In this document: positions 54,017 to 63,479 of the stretch, in pieces | How positions within the stretch are numbered: the first letter of the stretch is position 1 | How the letters are laid out: each line of letters begins with the position of its first letter | NCBI GenBank assembly: GCA_022651005.1 | Contig: JALCQD010000004.1 | Coordinates: 62,001-126,000 of the forward strand | From: Bifidobacteriaceae bacterium | GTDB lineage: Bacteria; Actinomycetota; Actinomycetes; Actinomycetales; Bifidobacteriaceae | Direction of reading: 5' to 3' | Length of the DNA: 64,000 bases | Notes under the pieces: model-generated | Told to the model about the DNA's origin: nothing | The model's input: the letters and a program-made list of their open reading frames with translations, nothing else | Database searches by the model: none | Position numbers and translations under genes: made by a program

Positions 54017-54090
54017 TGTTTTTCCTTTCTTGATGGGACGTACCAAATGTTGGGTTGCGGCACGCCCCGTTTTAGTGAATAAGTACGGAA

Positions 54091-55590
54091 TCAGTTCTCG
54101 AGCTTGTCCATGTCTTCGAGCTCAAGGTTCTTTGTTTCAGGAACAAGCTTGATAACGAAGAACAGACCTATGAGCGCCATGATGCCGTAGATGATGTAGG
54201 TGGTACCTATCGACCACGCCGCAAGCACCGGGAAGGACAGCGTCACAATAAAGTTGGCCATCCACTCTGCAGAACCTGCAATGGACGTTGCCGCGCCACG
54301 CATCTTGTTGGAGAACATCTCGCCCACAAGGACCCACATGATGGGACCCCAGGTGCCGGCGTAGCTGAAGACGTAGAGGCAGAGGGCGATGAGGGCGATG
54401 ACGCCGAGGACCGGGTGATCCGCGAGATCGGGGCTGCCGTCAGCGGCCTTGGGGGCGGTCAGCATGATGGAGGCGACAGCTGCGAGGGAGACGACCATTG
54501 CGGCGGAGCCGAAGATCATCAGCGGACGGCGGCCGATGCGATCGATGAGGATCATGCCCAAGATAATGGCGCACACCTTGACGCCGGTAAGAATCAGCGT
54601 CTGCTGCAGTGCCTGCTGCTCACCAAAGCCAACCGTGGCGAAGATGGTGGTGGAGTAGTAGAAGATGGCGTTGATGCCAACGAACTGCTGGAGCGCGGCC
54701 AGTGCAACACCGATCCAGACGACCTTCTGCAGGTTGTGACCGGACTTGGTGAGGAGCACCTTGAAGCCGGAGCGCTTGGTGTCGGACTTCAAGGAGTTCT
54801 GGATGCCGGCGATGCGGGCGTCCAGTTCATCGGAGTCTTCGCCAGTGGTCTTAGCAAGAGAAGTCTTTGCTTCGTCGATCTTTCCTGCGAGCACCAGATA
54901 ACGAGGAGACTCGGGAACCAACAGAGAGGTGATGAAGTAGATGATGCCGCCAATGGCGACGGAGAGGAAGGCCCACTGCCACGCTTCGAGGCGGATGCCC
55001 ATCAGCGTGAGGCCGCTCGCCGACTGCGGCATGGTGGAGCCCTTGGCGGGAACGTCTGCGGAGCCAACGAGCCAGTTGCCGAGCAGGCCGCAGACAAACA
55101 GGCCAATGATGATGAAGAACTGGCGCAGAGAGACCAGCATGCCGCGAAGGTCGGCGGGTGCTGTTTCTGAGATGTAAGCCGGGGCGATGGTCATTGCTGA
55201 GCCCATTGCGATGCCTGACCAGAAGCGCCAGAAGAGGAACATGCCCATGGAGTTGCCAATGAAGACAATGCCGATGGACGAAATGATGAAGAGAACCGCA
55301 GCGATAATCATGATGGGCTTGCGGCCGATCTTATCGGAGAGGCGACCTGCGATGAAGGCACCGAGCACTGCGGTGAGGACGCCGAACGCGATGGCGAATC
55401 CGATGAGGCCGTTGCTGGCCTTTGTGTGATACTGCAGAGCGTTCTTCACGACGTTAAGGGCCATCGAATCCCAGCCGAACATCAAGCCCGACAGAGAAGC
55501 GACGACGGCGACCCATACTGAATAACGCCGTGCGGCGTGCTCAGCGGGTGTGTATGTTGGTTTAGCGCTTTCAACGCTTACACTCGACAT
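54091..55590 (-). CDS. MFS sugar transporter (sugar porter family)
   Basis: This 499-residue, 12-helix carrier has the sugar porter signatures GRLSDKIGRKP, PESPRYLVLAG, DRIGRRPLM and the C-terminal PETKNLELEDM. It is likely a proton symporter. Its place directly upstream of the sulfatase, with an anSME gene divergent from it, suggests that it imports a sulfated sugar, as AtsT does in B. breve. The ATG at 55590 follows AGGAG, and a perfect palindrome lies just upstream of that ribosome binding site. Confidence 0.9.
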   Translation of the reverse strand: MSSVSVESAKPTYTPAEHAARRYSVWVAVVASLSGLMFGWDSMALNVVKNALQYHTKASNGLIGFAIAFGVLTAVLGAFIAGRLSDKIGRKPIMIIAAVLFIISSIGIVFIGNSMGMFLFWRFWSGIAMGSAMTIAPAYISETAPADLRGMLVSLRQFFIIIGLFVCGLLGNWLVGSADVPAKGSTMPQSASGLTLMGIRLEAWQWAFLSVAIGGIIYFITSLLVPESPRYLVLAGKIDEAKTSLAKTTGEDSDELDARIAGIQNSLKSDTKRSGFKVLLTKSGHNLQKVVWIGVALAALQQFVGINAIFYYSTTIFATVGFGEQQALQQTLILTGVKVCAIILGMILIDRIGRRPLMIFGSAAMVVSLAAVASIMLTAPKAADGSPDLADHPVLGVIALIALCLYVFSYAGTWGPIMWVLVGEMFSNKMRGAATSIAGSAEWMANFIVTLSFPVLAAWSIGTTYIIYGIMALIGLFFVIKLVPETKNLELEDMDKLEN

Positions 55591-55604
55591 TACAAACTCC
55601 TTTG

Positions 55605-55632
55605 TTTTCTATTGCCACGTTGCAATAGAAAA
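55605..55632. promoter_or_regulatory. Perfect palindrome upstream of the sulfatase-locus transporter
   Basis: TTTTCTATTGC (55605-55615) and GCAATAGAAAA (55622-55632) are exact 11-bp inverted repeats around CACGTT. The palindrome starts 2 bp before the AGGAG (minus strand 55602-55598) of the transporter gene. A dimeric-repressor operator is the natural reading. No second copy was noticed on the epimerase side. Confidence 0.65.
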
Positions 55633-55915
55633 GTGTAGGGCCTCTCGGCGTGTTTTGCAAAATCGGGCTCCGCGTTTGCCTATCATTCCAACCGTTTTGA
55701 AGGTTCTAATATTCTAGCTGTGCACGTTCACAACAATGGTAAATCCACCGGATTGAGATCGTGGGAAACGAATTTCTAGCGCTGTAGAAATGAAAAATGA
55801 AAGCGTGTATCGTGGGCGTCAGCAGGACACAGGGAAGATGCCTTGCGGGCTCAAGAATGCGCCGGGTTGTTGTAGTGTGGCGAAAGTAATCGGTACGGAA
55901 AGTTGGGAACGGATT
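55633..55915. other. Divergent intergenic region of the sulfatase locus
   Basis: This is the rest of the 325-bp gap between the transporter and epimerase genes. An open frame running in from 55790 continues into the epimerase gene but looks non-coding. Apart from the palindrome I see no clear element; promoters for both directions must be here. Confidence 0.4.
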
Positions 55916-56866
55916 ATGAGTGACAAAGACGTCGTCATAGATAAGGACCTCATTGAGGACAACGAGCGCATTGCGCGCGCCAAGGTTGTCGATGACGTGG
56001 ACTGGCCGGGTCCGCGCGGACCTCAGCAAGAGTTGCACACGGACGAGGTCTCGTTGACGGTCACTCCTCACGACGCGGGGCGCATCAGCTCCATCAAGGC
56101 CTTCGGCCATGAGATCCTTCGGCAGTATCAGCCTGGCATGCGCGTTTTCCAGTACGGAGCTTTTCCCATGACTCCGTGGGTGGGTCGCATCGGTGGAGGC
56201 CTGCTGTACTCGAAGGGACGCACCTATCAACTGCCGCTCAATCAGCCGCCCTTCTCTATCCACGGCCTTGGCCGCTTGGGTGAGTGGGCAACGGACGAGG
56301 TTATTGATACCCCCGAGGAGCAGAAGGCGAGTTTTAGTCTCGATCTCTCTCCGTGGTGGCCATGGCAGGCAACCACCTCCATGAGCGTTGAGGTCAAGAA
56401 GGCCAGCGTGCGCATCACCGAGACACTCGCTGCCGCGACGCCAGCGAGTGGCAAGGCCGAGGACTTCCCGGGGCAGCTCGGTTTGCATCCCTGGTTCCGC
56501 AGGCATCTCAACGACGACGAGTCCGACGAAGAGGCCTCGCTCGAGTTCTACCCCGATTGGCAGGCACAGCGCGGCGCGAATGGGTTGCCCACTGGTCGGC
56601 GCATCGCCCCCATGCCCGCTCCCTGGGATGACACGTTCGGTTTCTTCCCGACGCTGGCGGCGACGCTGGTCTGGGAAGATCTCGAAATGCACATCTCCAC
56701 GAGCCACTCCTACGCAACCGTGTTCTCCCACCCGAAGGACGCTATTTGCGTAGAGCCGCAAACCTCTATTCCTAACGCGGTCAACGCGGCGCCCGGAGTG
56801 GACGTAGTGAGCCCCGACCGCCCGCTTACCCTCGTCACCGATCTCACGTTCTTCTCTACGAAATGA
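55916..56866 (+). CDS. Aldose 1-epimerase family protein
   Basis: This 316-residue protein resembles galactose mutarotase-like enzymes: an all-beta fold with ISSIKAFGHEIL, FPMTPWVGRIGGG, FSIHGLGRLGEW (catalytic His region), GLHPWFRR and CVEPQTSIPNAVN (catalytic Glu region). It would interconvert sugar anomers or act on a phosphorylated sugar. I choose the ATG at 55916 (MSDKDVV); upstream residues look non-coding. The anSME gene starts 12 bp after its stop, so the two form an operon divergent from the transporter and sulfatase. Confidence 0.85.
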   Translation: MSDKDVVIDKDLIEDNERIARAKVVDDVDWPGPRGPQQELHTDEVSLTVTPHDAGRISSIKAFGHEILRQYQPGMRVFQYGAFPMTPWVGRIGGGLLYSKGRTYQLPLNQPPFSIHGLGRLGEWATDEVIDTPEEQKASFSLDLSPWWPWQATTSMSVEVKKASVRITETLAAATPASGKAEDFPGQLGLHPWFRRHLNDDESDEEASLEFYPDWQAQRGANGLPTGRRIAPMPAPWDDTFGFFPTLAATLVWEDLEMHISTSHSYATVFSHPKDAICVEPQTSIPNAVNAAPGVDVVSPDRPLTLVTDLTFFSTK

Positions 56867-56878
56867 GGCATCACACCA

Positions 56879-58258
56879 ATGGCTGATCTGAAAACGGCAA
56901 CGAACGACGCCGGCTCGTGGCAGAAAACTGGCAACCGTGCGGCTCGACGCAAGAACGCAAAGAAGTCGACGGGTGGCCGTCCCCAAGATAATCCGTTGCG
57001 TCCGCTGTTCACTCGTTCGGCACCCCGCGTGCACTTCTCGGCTCTGGCAAAGCCCGCAGGTGCGGCATGCAATCTGGACTGCACATACTGCTTCTTCCTC
57101 TCCAAGGAGCTGCTGACCGAAACCCAGCAGATGAGCGAAGAGGGTCTGCGCACCTACCTCATGAACTTCCTCGACTCCCAACCCGACGGCGACGTCACCA
57201 TCGAGTGGCAGGGTGGCGAGCCCACATTGCGCGGCGTGGACTTCTTCGAGCATGCAGTGGCCCTGGCGGAGCAGCTCAAGCGTCCCGAGCAGCGCATCCA
57301 TCACGCAATTCAGACCAATGGCACTCTGCTGGACGACCGTTGGGGCAAGTTCCTGGCAGATAACCACTTCCTCGTGGGCATCTCCATTGACGGCCCGGAG
57401 GAATACCACGACATCTACCGCGTCAATCGTGCTGGTCACGGCACTCAGAAGCAAGTGATTCGCGGCTGGAACATCCTGCAGAAGTACAACGTGGACACCA
57501 ACATCCTCTGCACGGTGCACGCCGGCAACGAGGATCACGCACTCGAGGTATACCGCTACTTCAGGGACGAGCTCGGTGCCCAGTACATCCAGTTCATTCC
57601 GATCGTGGAACGTGTCACGCGTGCGGAACTGCCGTTGGCCGAGGCCGGCTGGCACGACAAGCACACGAAGCGCCCGCTCTACCGTCAGGAGGGATCGGAC
57701 GTCACCTCCCGCTCCGTGGAACCCATCAAGCTAGGTCATTTCCTCTCTGCCATTTACGACGAGTGGGTGCGCCGCGACGTGGGCAAGGTGTTCGTGCAAC
57801 TCTTCGACGTGACCTTGGGCAATGCCCTGGGCGAATACACGCTGTGCACGCACGCCCCCGTCTGCGGTGGTGAGGTGGCGGTTTTGCACACTGGCGAGAT
57901 CTACGCGTGCGACCACTGGGTGGAGCCCGGTTACGAGCGTGGCAACGTGGCAACAAGATCTCTGGCAGACGTGGTCGCTTCTCCCGAGCAGCGCGAATTC
58001 GGCATGGATAAGTTCACGGGGCTGTCTGAGCAGTGCAAGAAGTGCCCGGTACGCTGGGCCTGCAACGGCGGATGCCCCAAGGACCGTTTCATTCCGGCAA
58101 AGGACGGTGTGCACCAGCAGAACTACTTGTGCCCCGGCTACTACCAGTTCTTCAACCACATCCAGCCAGACATCGAGATCATGGCGCGCATGGTGCAGAA
58201 CAACCAGGAAGTCTCCGCCATCATGGAAATGAAGAAGCGGGAAGATTTGGCCGCATAA
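56879..58258 (+). CDS. Anaerobic sulfatase-maturating enzyme (radical SAM)
   Basis: This 459-residue radical SAM enzyme oxidises the sulfatase active-site Cys to formylglycine without oxygen. The radical SAM cluster is C64-x3-C68-x2-C71 (CNLDCTYC). A SPASM domain for auxiliary clusters covers about 310-420, with CGGEVAVLHTGEIYACDHWV and CKKCPVRWACNGGCPKDRF. A Lys/Arg-rich N-terminal extension of about 50 residues is present. The Cys-type sulfatase in the same locus is the obvious substrate. Confidence 0.93.
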   Translation: MADLKTATNDAGSWQKTGNRAARRKNAKKSTGGRPQDNPLRPLFTRSAPRVHFSALAKPAGAACNLDCTYCFFLSKELLTETQQMSEEGLRTYLMNFLDSQPDGDVTIEWQGGEPTLRGVDFFEHAVALAEQLKRPEQRIHHAIQTNGTLLDDRWGKFLADNHFLVGISIDGPEEYHDIYRVNRAGHGTQKQVIRGWNILQKYNVDTNILCTVHAGNEDHALEVYRYFRDELGAQYIQFIPIVERVTRAELPLAEAGWHDKHTKRPLYRQEGSDVTSRSVEPIKLGHFLSAIYDEWVRRDVGKVFVQLFDVTLGNALGEYTLCTHAPVCGGEVAVLHTGEIYACDHWVEPGYERGNVATRSLADVVASPEQREFGMDKFTGLSEQCKKCPVRWACNGGCPKDRFIPAKDGVHQQNYLCPGYYQFFNHIQPDIEIMARMVQNNQEVSAIMEMKKREDLAA

Positions 58259-58416
58259 GGGGTTGCGTAAGGTCGGTGAGTATGTAAGCGCCGGCCGCCG
58301 CGCTCCTTAATGCCTCTGTGCCTGGGTGGGGACGCCTGAGATACGCCTGAAACGGTTGTGCGAAGGTGTCCCGGCCGCTGCGTGGCAGACGGCACGTAGC
58401 GGTAAGGTAATGAATC

Positions 58417-59415
58417 ATGGCGCAAATCACTGTTCTAGGTGCCGGTGCGTGGGGAACCGCGTTCGGCCAAGTTCTTGCGGATGCCGGCAACTCGGTCACT
58501 ATGTGGGCCAAAGAGTCTCAGATCGTTGACGACATCAACAACAATCATCGCAACTCCTCCCGTCTGCCGGTTGTCGACCGTCTGCCTGACGGCATGACGG
58601 CTACGGGAGACCGCGCGGCCGCAGTGGAACACGCGGAGATTGTTGTGGTAGCCATCGCGGCGCAGGCGGCACGCGGTGCGCTCGCAGATTTCAAGGATTT
58701 CATCCCGTCCACTGCCATCGTGGTGTCTCTGATGAAGGGCATCGAGCGATGCACAGAGAAGCGCATGGACCAAGTGGTGCGTGAGGCCCTGGATTTGCCA
58801 GAGGCCCGTTTTGCCGCGGTGTCCGGTCCCAACCTCTCCAAGGAAGTCGCCATGCGCCAACCTGGGGGAACCGTGGTGGCCTCCGTTGATTTAGCAGCGG
58901 CGCACACCGTGGCGCGTGCGTGCTCGACCACGTATTTCAAGCCCTTCGTCACCACTGACGTCATCGGACTTGAGATGTGCGGTTCGCTCAAGAACGTAGT
59001 GGCGCTTGCCGTGGGCATGGCACGCGGTGCTGGCAACGGCGAGAATACGGCCGCGATGATCGAGACGCGAGGACTTTCCGAGCTTACGGCTCTCGGCCTT
59101 GCGGCGGGGGCAAAGGCGGAGACCTTCCAGGGACTTGCGGGCTTTGGAGATCTCGTGGCGACCTGCGGTTCGCCCCTGAGCCGCAATTTCACCTTCGGAT
59201 TCAACCTCGGCAAGGGGCTGAGCGTGGAGGAGGCAACGAAGGAATCCAACGGCGTGGCGGAGGGTGTCCCAACAACGGGTGCCGCAGTGGCGTTGGCAGA
59301 GAGCCTGGGAGTGAAAATGCCGTTGGCGCGTGCCATGAGTCGCGTGATCAACGACGGCTATTCCTTCAAGCAAATGATGGCGGAGCTGTTCGGTTCCGAG
59401 ATCACGTCCGAATAG
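58417..59415 (+). CDS. gpsA: Glycerol-3-phosphate dehydrogenase [NAD(P)+]
   Basis: GpsA makes sn-glycerol 3-phosphate from dihydroxyacetone phosphate for phospholipid synthesis. The 332 residues show the Rossmann loop GAGAWGTAFG (8-17), the SGPNLSKEVA block and CGSLKNVVALAVGMARG with the catalytic lysine. The length is typical. ddl follows 107 bp later on the same strand. Confidence 0.96.
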   Translation: MAQITVLGAGAWGTAFGQVLADAGNSVTMWAKESQIVDDINNNHRNSSRLPVVDRLPDGMTATGDRAAAVEHAEIVVVAIAAQAARGALADFKDFIPSTAIVVSLMKGIERCTEKRMDQVVREALDLPEARFAAVSGPNLSKEVAMRQPGGTVVASVDLAAAHTVARACSTTYFKPFVTTDVIGLEMCGSLKNVVALAVGMARGAGNGENTAAMIETRGLSELTALGLAAGAKAETFQGLAGFGDLVATCGSPLSRNFTFGFNLGKGLSVEEATKESNGVAEGVPTTGAAVALAESLGVKMPLARAMSRVINDGYSFKQMMAELFGSEITSE

Positions 59416-59522
59416 ATTCGAATAGATTCTTCAGCGCGGCGGGCAGTGCTCTTAACGGTGCTTCCCAAAACGGTGCTTCCCAAATTAACGTTCAGCAGGT
59501 GTGGTGAAAGGTAGAGGCAAGT

Positions 59523-60674
59523 ATGGCCAAGCAGAGGGTCGCAGTTCTTTTTGGAGGACGGGCCGACGAGCATTCCATTTCGTGTATTTCTGCAGCGAGT
59601 CTGCTGCGTGCCATCGACCGTGACCGTTTTGAGCCGGTGCCGATCGGCATCACAAAACAGGGCCAATGGGTCATCAACGACGTGGATCCGCGCACGTGGA
59701 GTCTCGACAACGGGGATATGCCGGAGGTGACGTTGACACCGACGTCACGCCTCGTAGTTGCCGATGTGTCGAAAGGTGGAGACGGTTTCTTCGCCACGGC
59801 TCCAGGGGCTTCTGGGACCTCTGCCGAGGCTCAGCTCGAGTCTCTTGGCCATATCGACGCCGTGTTCCCCGTGCTGCATGGTCCCTATGGTGAGGATGGC
59901 ACCGTTCAGGGCATGCTCGAGATGATGAACGTTCCCTACGTGGGATGTGGCGTGTTCGCCTCGGCTGCGTGCATGGACAAGCACTACACCAAGATTCTTC
60001 TCGCGGCTGCCGGGGTTCCCGTGGCTCCTGGCATTACGGTGGATGCTCGTCTGTTCGACGATGCCTCTCACTTTGCGGCGAATCAGGACGATCTCGCGGC
60101 GCGTGTGGCGGCGGCCGATCTCGTCTATCCGTTGTTCGTGAAGCCGTCACGCGCTGGGTCGAGCTTCGGTGTAAGCAAAGTCGAGAAGCCTGAAGAGCTG
60201 GCGGCTGCTGTGTACGAGGCGGCACCGCACGATTGGCGCGTTCTCATTGAGCAGGGAATAGAGGGGCGCGAGATTGAGTGCGCAGTTCTTGCCGCCACGA
60301 AGACCGGTGCGCCGCGCACGAGCTGGCCGGGCGAGGTTGTGCTCGATGCGCGCGCCGCAGATGACGATGCCTTCTACGACTTCGACAGCAAGTACACGGA
60401 TTCCGCGGCGTCGCACGTGGAAGTGCCTGCGCACCTTCCCGAAGACGTGCTCCAGCGTGTGCGTGACACTGTGGCTGCGGCGTTTACAGCAGTTGATGGC
60501 ACAGGCTTGGCGCGGGTGGATACCTTTGTGCTTCCCAGCGGCGAGGTGATGGTCAATGAGATCAACACGATGCCGGGATTCACGTCCATTTCGATGTATC
60601 CGCGTGCGTGGGAGGCCTCGGGATTGCCGTATGAGAAGGTCATCATGGAACTCATCGAGGGTGTGCTGGCGTAA
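59523..60674 (+). CDS. ddl: D-alanine-D-alanine ligase
   Basis: This ATP-grasp enzyme of 383 residues makes the D-Ala-D-Ala terminus of the peptidoglycan stem peptide. [15 protein letters not shown] opens the protein, [17 protein letters not shown] lies in the middle, [16 protein letters not shown] binds ATP, and [17 protein letters not shown] carries the metal ligands near the C-terminus. The ATG has AAAGGTAGAGG upstream. Confidence 0.96.
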   Translation: MAKQRVAVLFGGRADEHSISCISAASLLRAIDRDRFEPVPIGITKQGQWVINDVDPRTWSLDNGDMPEVTLTPTSRLVVADVSKGGDGFFATAPGASGTSAEAQLESLGHIDAVFPVLHGPYGEDGTVQGMLEMMNVPYVGCGVFASAACMDKHYTKILLAAAGVPVAPGITVDARLFDDASHFAANQDDLAARVAAADLVYPLFVKPSRAGSSFGVSKVEKPEELAAAVYEAAPHDWRVLIEQGIEGREIECAVLAATKTGAPRTSWPGEVVLDARAADDDAFYDFDSKYTDSAASHVEVPAHLPEDVLQRVRDTVAAAFTAVDGTGLARVDTFVLPSGEVMVNEINTMPGFTSISMYPRAWEASGLPYEKVIMELIEGVLA

Positions 60675-60700
60675 AGGTTGCGTGCCGTCACGCTCACAGC

Positions 60701-60729
60701 TTGATAGAAATCTAATTCTGCTGTACTCT
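60701..60729 (+). promoter_or_regulatory. Predicted rpmB promoter
   Basis: TTGATA (60701-60706) and TACTCT (60724-60729) are spaced by exactly 17 bp, 85 bp ahead of the rpmB start. They fit sigma-A-type -35 and -10 elements well. Confidence 0.6.
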
Positions 60730-60813
60730 AGTGAAGTTGCGTGTTCAGGCTGGCTTAGCGTCATCTTGACACCGGAAGACTTGAGTCAGCAATTAGGTAT
60801 AGGAGAGCACATC

Positions 60814-61011
60814 ATGGCAGCTCGTTGCGCAGTGTGCGGCAAGGGACCGCAGACCGGTTACAGCGTTTCACATTCACATATCCGCACGAAGCGTCGCTTC
60901 ATGCCGAACCTCCAGACGGTTCGCACCGACGCGGGCGATGGCAGCACCATCCGCCTCCGCGTGTGCACTTCTTGCCTGAAGGCTGGCAAGATTGCGCGTG
61001 CTACCGCCTGA
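60814..61011 (+). CDS. rpmB: 50S ribosomal protein L28
   Basis: L28 is a 65-residue large-subunit protein. It begins [20 protein letters not shown] and ends with [13 protein letters not shown]. The two CxxC pairs (CAVC and CTSC) make this the zinc-binding form, which is often duplicated by a zinc-free form elsewhere in actinobacterial genomes. The ATG at 60814 follows AGGAG. It has its own promoter and terminator. Confidence 0.96.
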   Translation: MAARCAVCGKGPQTGYSVSHSHIRTKRRFMPNLQTVRTDAGDGSTIRLRVCTSCLKAGKIARATA

Positions 61012-61029
61012 TTGGCGTTTAGACTTCTA

Positions 61030-61057
61030 CCCGAGGGCTCAACCCCTCGGGTTTTTT
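61030..61057 (+). terminator. Terminator after rpmB
   Basis: CCCGAGGG (61030-61037) pairs with CCCTCGGG (61044-61051), followed by six T residues. It is a classical intrinsic terminator. Confidence 0.92.
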
Positions 61058-61108
61058 ATATTCTGAGTATGTGAGGAACGCGAACAGAGCGTGTTTAAGG
61101 GAGGTCTC

Positions 61109-63445
61109 ATGAGTGTTGGTTTGGACAGTCTGATGTCGTCCGTCCTCAGCAATACGAGACGTGCCTCAAGTCTCAAACGCTTCGGCATTCTCACAGTGGA
61201 GGACGCTCTCACATATTATCCCTTCCGCGTCACCGACCCCGTTCCCCAAGGAGGGCTTCGGTCGGCAAAGGTGGGGGAGCCGATCGCTTTTCGCGCCCGC
61301 ATTGCGCAGGCGCGGGCTATCCCTCTGCACGCTCGCTCGGGGTCTCGTCTCGAAATAACGGTGGAGGATTCGGAATTCACGGAATCTGGTCCCTCTGGCA
61401 TTGCCCAACTGGTGTTCTTCTCGTATAAGAAGAACTACATCACGTGGATGCTCTCCAAACTGCGCACGGGTGAGGAAGTGGTGGTGTGCGGCACTCCAAC
61501 GGTATTCAATAACACGCTGCAGTTCGCTCATCCGGAGGTGCTCGTCATCGGAGAAGGGTTCGATGCCGGCACCGCCGACGAGGCGCTCGAGAAGGTCACC
61601 AAGCCAGTTCCCGTATACCACGCAACAGCTCGCTTCTCTTCGGAGCGTATCCACGAGTGCATTCTCGAGGCGCTCACGGCTCTGGAGGATCAAGGGGAGG
61701 GTGTCCCTGACATCATTCCCGAGTCCGTACGTGAGGTCACGACAGACGAAAACGGCCGCGTCCTGCTCTCGCGCGGTGACGCCTTCCGTGCCATTCATCG
61801 CCCGGACTCCGTGGCCGCTTTTCATCGCGGCATTTACACCATGCGATTCGAAGAGGCATTTGTCTCTCAAATCTCACTGTTGCATACACGCGCTGCTACG
61901 CAGAAAACAGATGCCTTCCCCTGCCCGGATGTCACAGCACAACCGGACTCGTTGCCCGCGCGCCTTCTGGAATCCCTTCCGTTTGATCTGACGGACGGCC
62001 AGCGTGAGGTGACTTCACAGATCTCCCATGATCTCGCGAGCGTGCATCCCATGCAACGCCTCATGCAGGGCGAGGTGGGATCCGGCAAGACCATCGTGGC
62101 ACTTCTCGCGATGCTGCAGGTCGTCGATGCCGGGTACCAGAGCGTACTGGTGGCGCCTACTCAGGTGTTGGCGGAGCAGCACTATCGCAAGATCACGGAG
62201 CAGTGTGAGGCCTTGGGGGCAGTGCTCGACGGGGATGTGCCACCCGTGGTATTGCTCACGGGAGCGCTCAAACTCGCGCAGCGGCGTAGAGTATTGGCGT
62301 TGGTGGCGAGCGGGGAGCCATGTATCGTCATCGCCACGCATTCCGCATTTTCCAAGACTTTCCAGGCGCCCAAGCTTGCGCTTGCCATCATTGACGAGCA
62401 GCATCGCTTCGGCGTGGAGCAGCGCGATGCTCTCACCTCCAAATCCGAGCGCACGCCGCACTTGCTGGTGATGACGGCGACGCCCATTCCGCGAACCGCC
62501 GCCATGACATGGTTCGGGGACCTCGAGATTTCTGAACTCAAAGGACTTCCGGGGGGACGCAAGCCGATTTCGACCTTCGTCATTCCCGAAGCCGACAACA
62601 AACTCATGGCCACCATGCTGTGGCATCTGCGTAAGCGCATCGATGCGGGGGAGCGGGCGTACGTGGTGTGCCCCGCCATCGATGAGGCGAGCGCCGCTGG
62701 TGAACCAGGGGATGCCGAAGTCTCGGCGAAGAAGTCTGCACATAATGCCGCGGCAGAAATCGGTGCGGACTACGTGGATCTTTTCGATGATGCCGGAATG
62801 GATGACACCGAGGCCGCAGAGCCCAAGCCGCCACTGCATTCAGTGGCCGAAATCTCCACTCGTTTTGCCGCCTTGCCACAGTTCTCGGGCATTTCTGTTG
62901 CCACACTGACAGGACGCGACGACGAGGAGACCAAGACTCGCGTGATGGCGGACTTTGCCAGCGGTGCCACGCCTTTGCTTGTGTCCACCACTGTGATTGA
63001 GGTGGGAGTGGACGTTTCGGCTGCCAGCTGCATCGTGATTTTCGATGCAGACCGCTTCGGGCTTTCCCAGCTGCATCAGCTGCGTGGCCGCGTGGGGCGT
63101 GGAGGCACACAAGGATGGGCATTCCTGGTGTCGCGAGCAGAGCCTGATTCCGTGGCGGCGCAACGACTCGAGGTAATTCGCACGTCTACGGACGGTGCCA
63201 CCATCGCGCAGGCGGACATTGAACTGCGTGGAGTAGGCGACGTCCTCGGAGACGCACAATCCGGCGGCAAGTCATCGTTGAAGCTGCTACGCGTGGTCAA
63301 GGACGCTCCATTGATTACGCAGGCGCGTGAAGAGGCACAGAAGGTATTGGATGCCTCTGGCGGTGATCTCAGTGCCCAGCCGCAGCTTGCAGGAGCCATT
63401 CTGGACTTCATGCACGGCAAGGAAAAGTATTTAACGAGGACATAA
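61109..63445 (+). CDS. recG: ATP-dependent DNA helicase RecG
   Basis: RecG remodels stalled replication forks and branched recombination intermediates. The 778-residue protein has an N-terminal wedge domain with an OB fold (about 60-170). The SF2 helicase motifs follow: Walker A GEVGSGKT, DEQH in IIDEQHRFGVEQRDAL, TATPIPRT, and the TRG-region motif VI RGRVGRGGTQGWAFLV. A ~60-residue acidic insert lies between the two RecA lobes (around residues 530-590). The ATG at 61109 follows AAGGGAGG; the in-frame GTG at 61091 is less likely. rsmD follows, a common pairing. Confidence 0.95.
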   Translation: MSVGLDSLMSSVLSNTRRASSLKRFGILTVEDALTYYPFRVTDPVPQGGLRSAKVGEPIAFRARIAQARAIPLHARSGSRLEITVEDSEFTESGPSGIAQLVFFSYKKNYITWMLSKLRTGEEVVVCGTPTVFNNTLQFAHPEVLVIGEGFDAGTADEALEKVTKPVPVYHATARFSSERIHECILEALTALEDQGEGVPDIIPESVREVTTDENGRVLLSRGDAFRAIHRPDSVAAFHRGIYTMRFEEAFVSQISLLHTRAATQKTDAFPCPDVTAQPDSLPARLLESLPFDLTDGQREVTSQISHDLASVHPMQRLMQGEVGSGKTIVALLAMLQVVDAGYQSVLVAPTQVLAEQHYRKITEQCEALGAVLDGDVPPVVLLTGALKLAQRRRVLALVASGEPCIVIATHSAFSKTFQAPKLALAIIDEQHRFGVEQRDALTSKSERTPHLLVMTATPIPRTAAMTWFGDLEISELKGLPGGRKPISTFVIPEADNKLMATMLWHLRKRIDAGERAYVVCPAIDEASAAGEPGDAEVSAKKSAHNAAAEIGADYVDLFDDAGMDDTEAAEPKPPLHSVAEISTRFAALPQFSGISVATLTGRDDEETKTRVMADFASGATPLLVSTTVIEVGVDVSAASCIVIFDADRFGLSQLHQLRGRVGRGGTQGWAFLVSRAEPDSVAAQRLEVIRTSTDGATIAQADIELRGVGDVLGDAQSGGKSSLKLLRVVKDAPLITQAREEAQKVLDASGGDLSAQPQLAGAILDFMHGKEKYLTRT

Positions 63446-63446
63446 A

Positions 63447-63479
63447 AAAGGAGCTGCGACCATAAGTCGCAGTTCTCCT
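63447..63479 (+). terminator. Hairpin after recG overlapping the first copy of a 39-bp repeat
   Basis: AGGAG plus CTGCGAC (63454-63460) pairs with GTCGCAG (63466-63472) plus CTCCT, with two unpaired T residues. It begins right at the recG stop. It is likely a terminator, although it is not followed by a T-run. Confidence 0.55.

Noticed and set aside
52472-54082. 536-residue open frame antisense to the sulfatase gene
   Set aside because: It mirrors the strongly conserved sulfatase frame. Long antisense frames are common opposite GC-rich genes, and it has no recognisable domain.
55561-55580. LacI-like operator AGCG...CGCT at the start of the transporter gene
   Set aside because: Arms of only four bases inside codons; not distinguishable from chance.
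55706-57664. 652-residue open frame on the minus strand
   Set aside because: It runs antisense through the epimerase and anSME genes, whose motifs are clear; it is a shadow frame.
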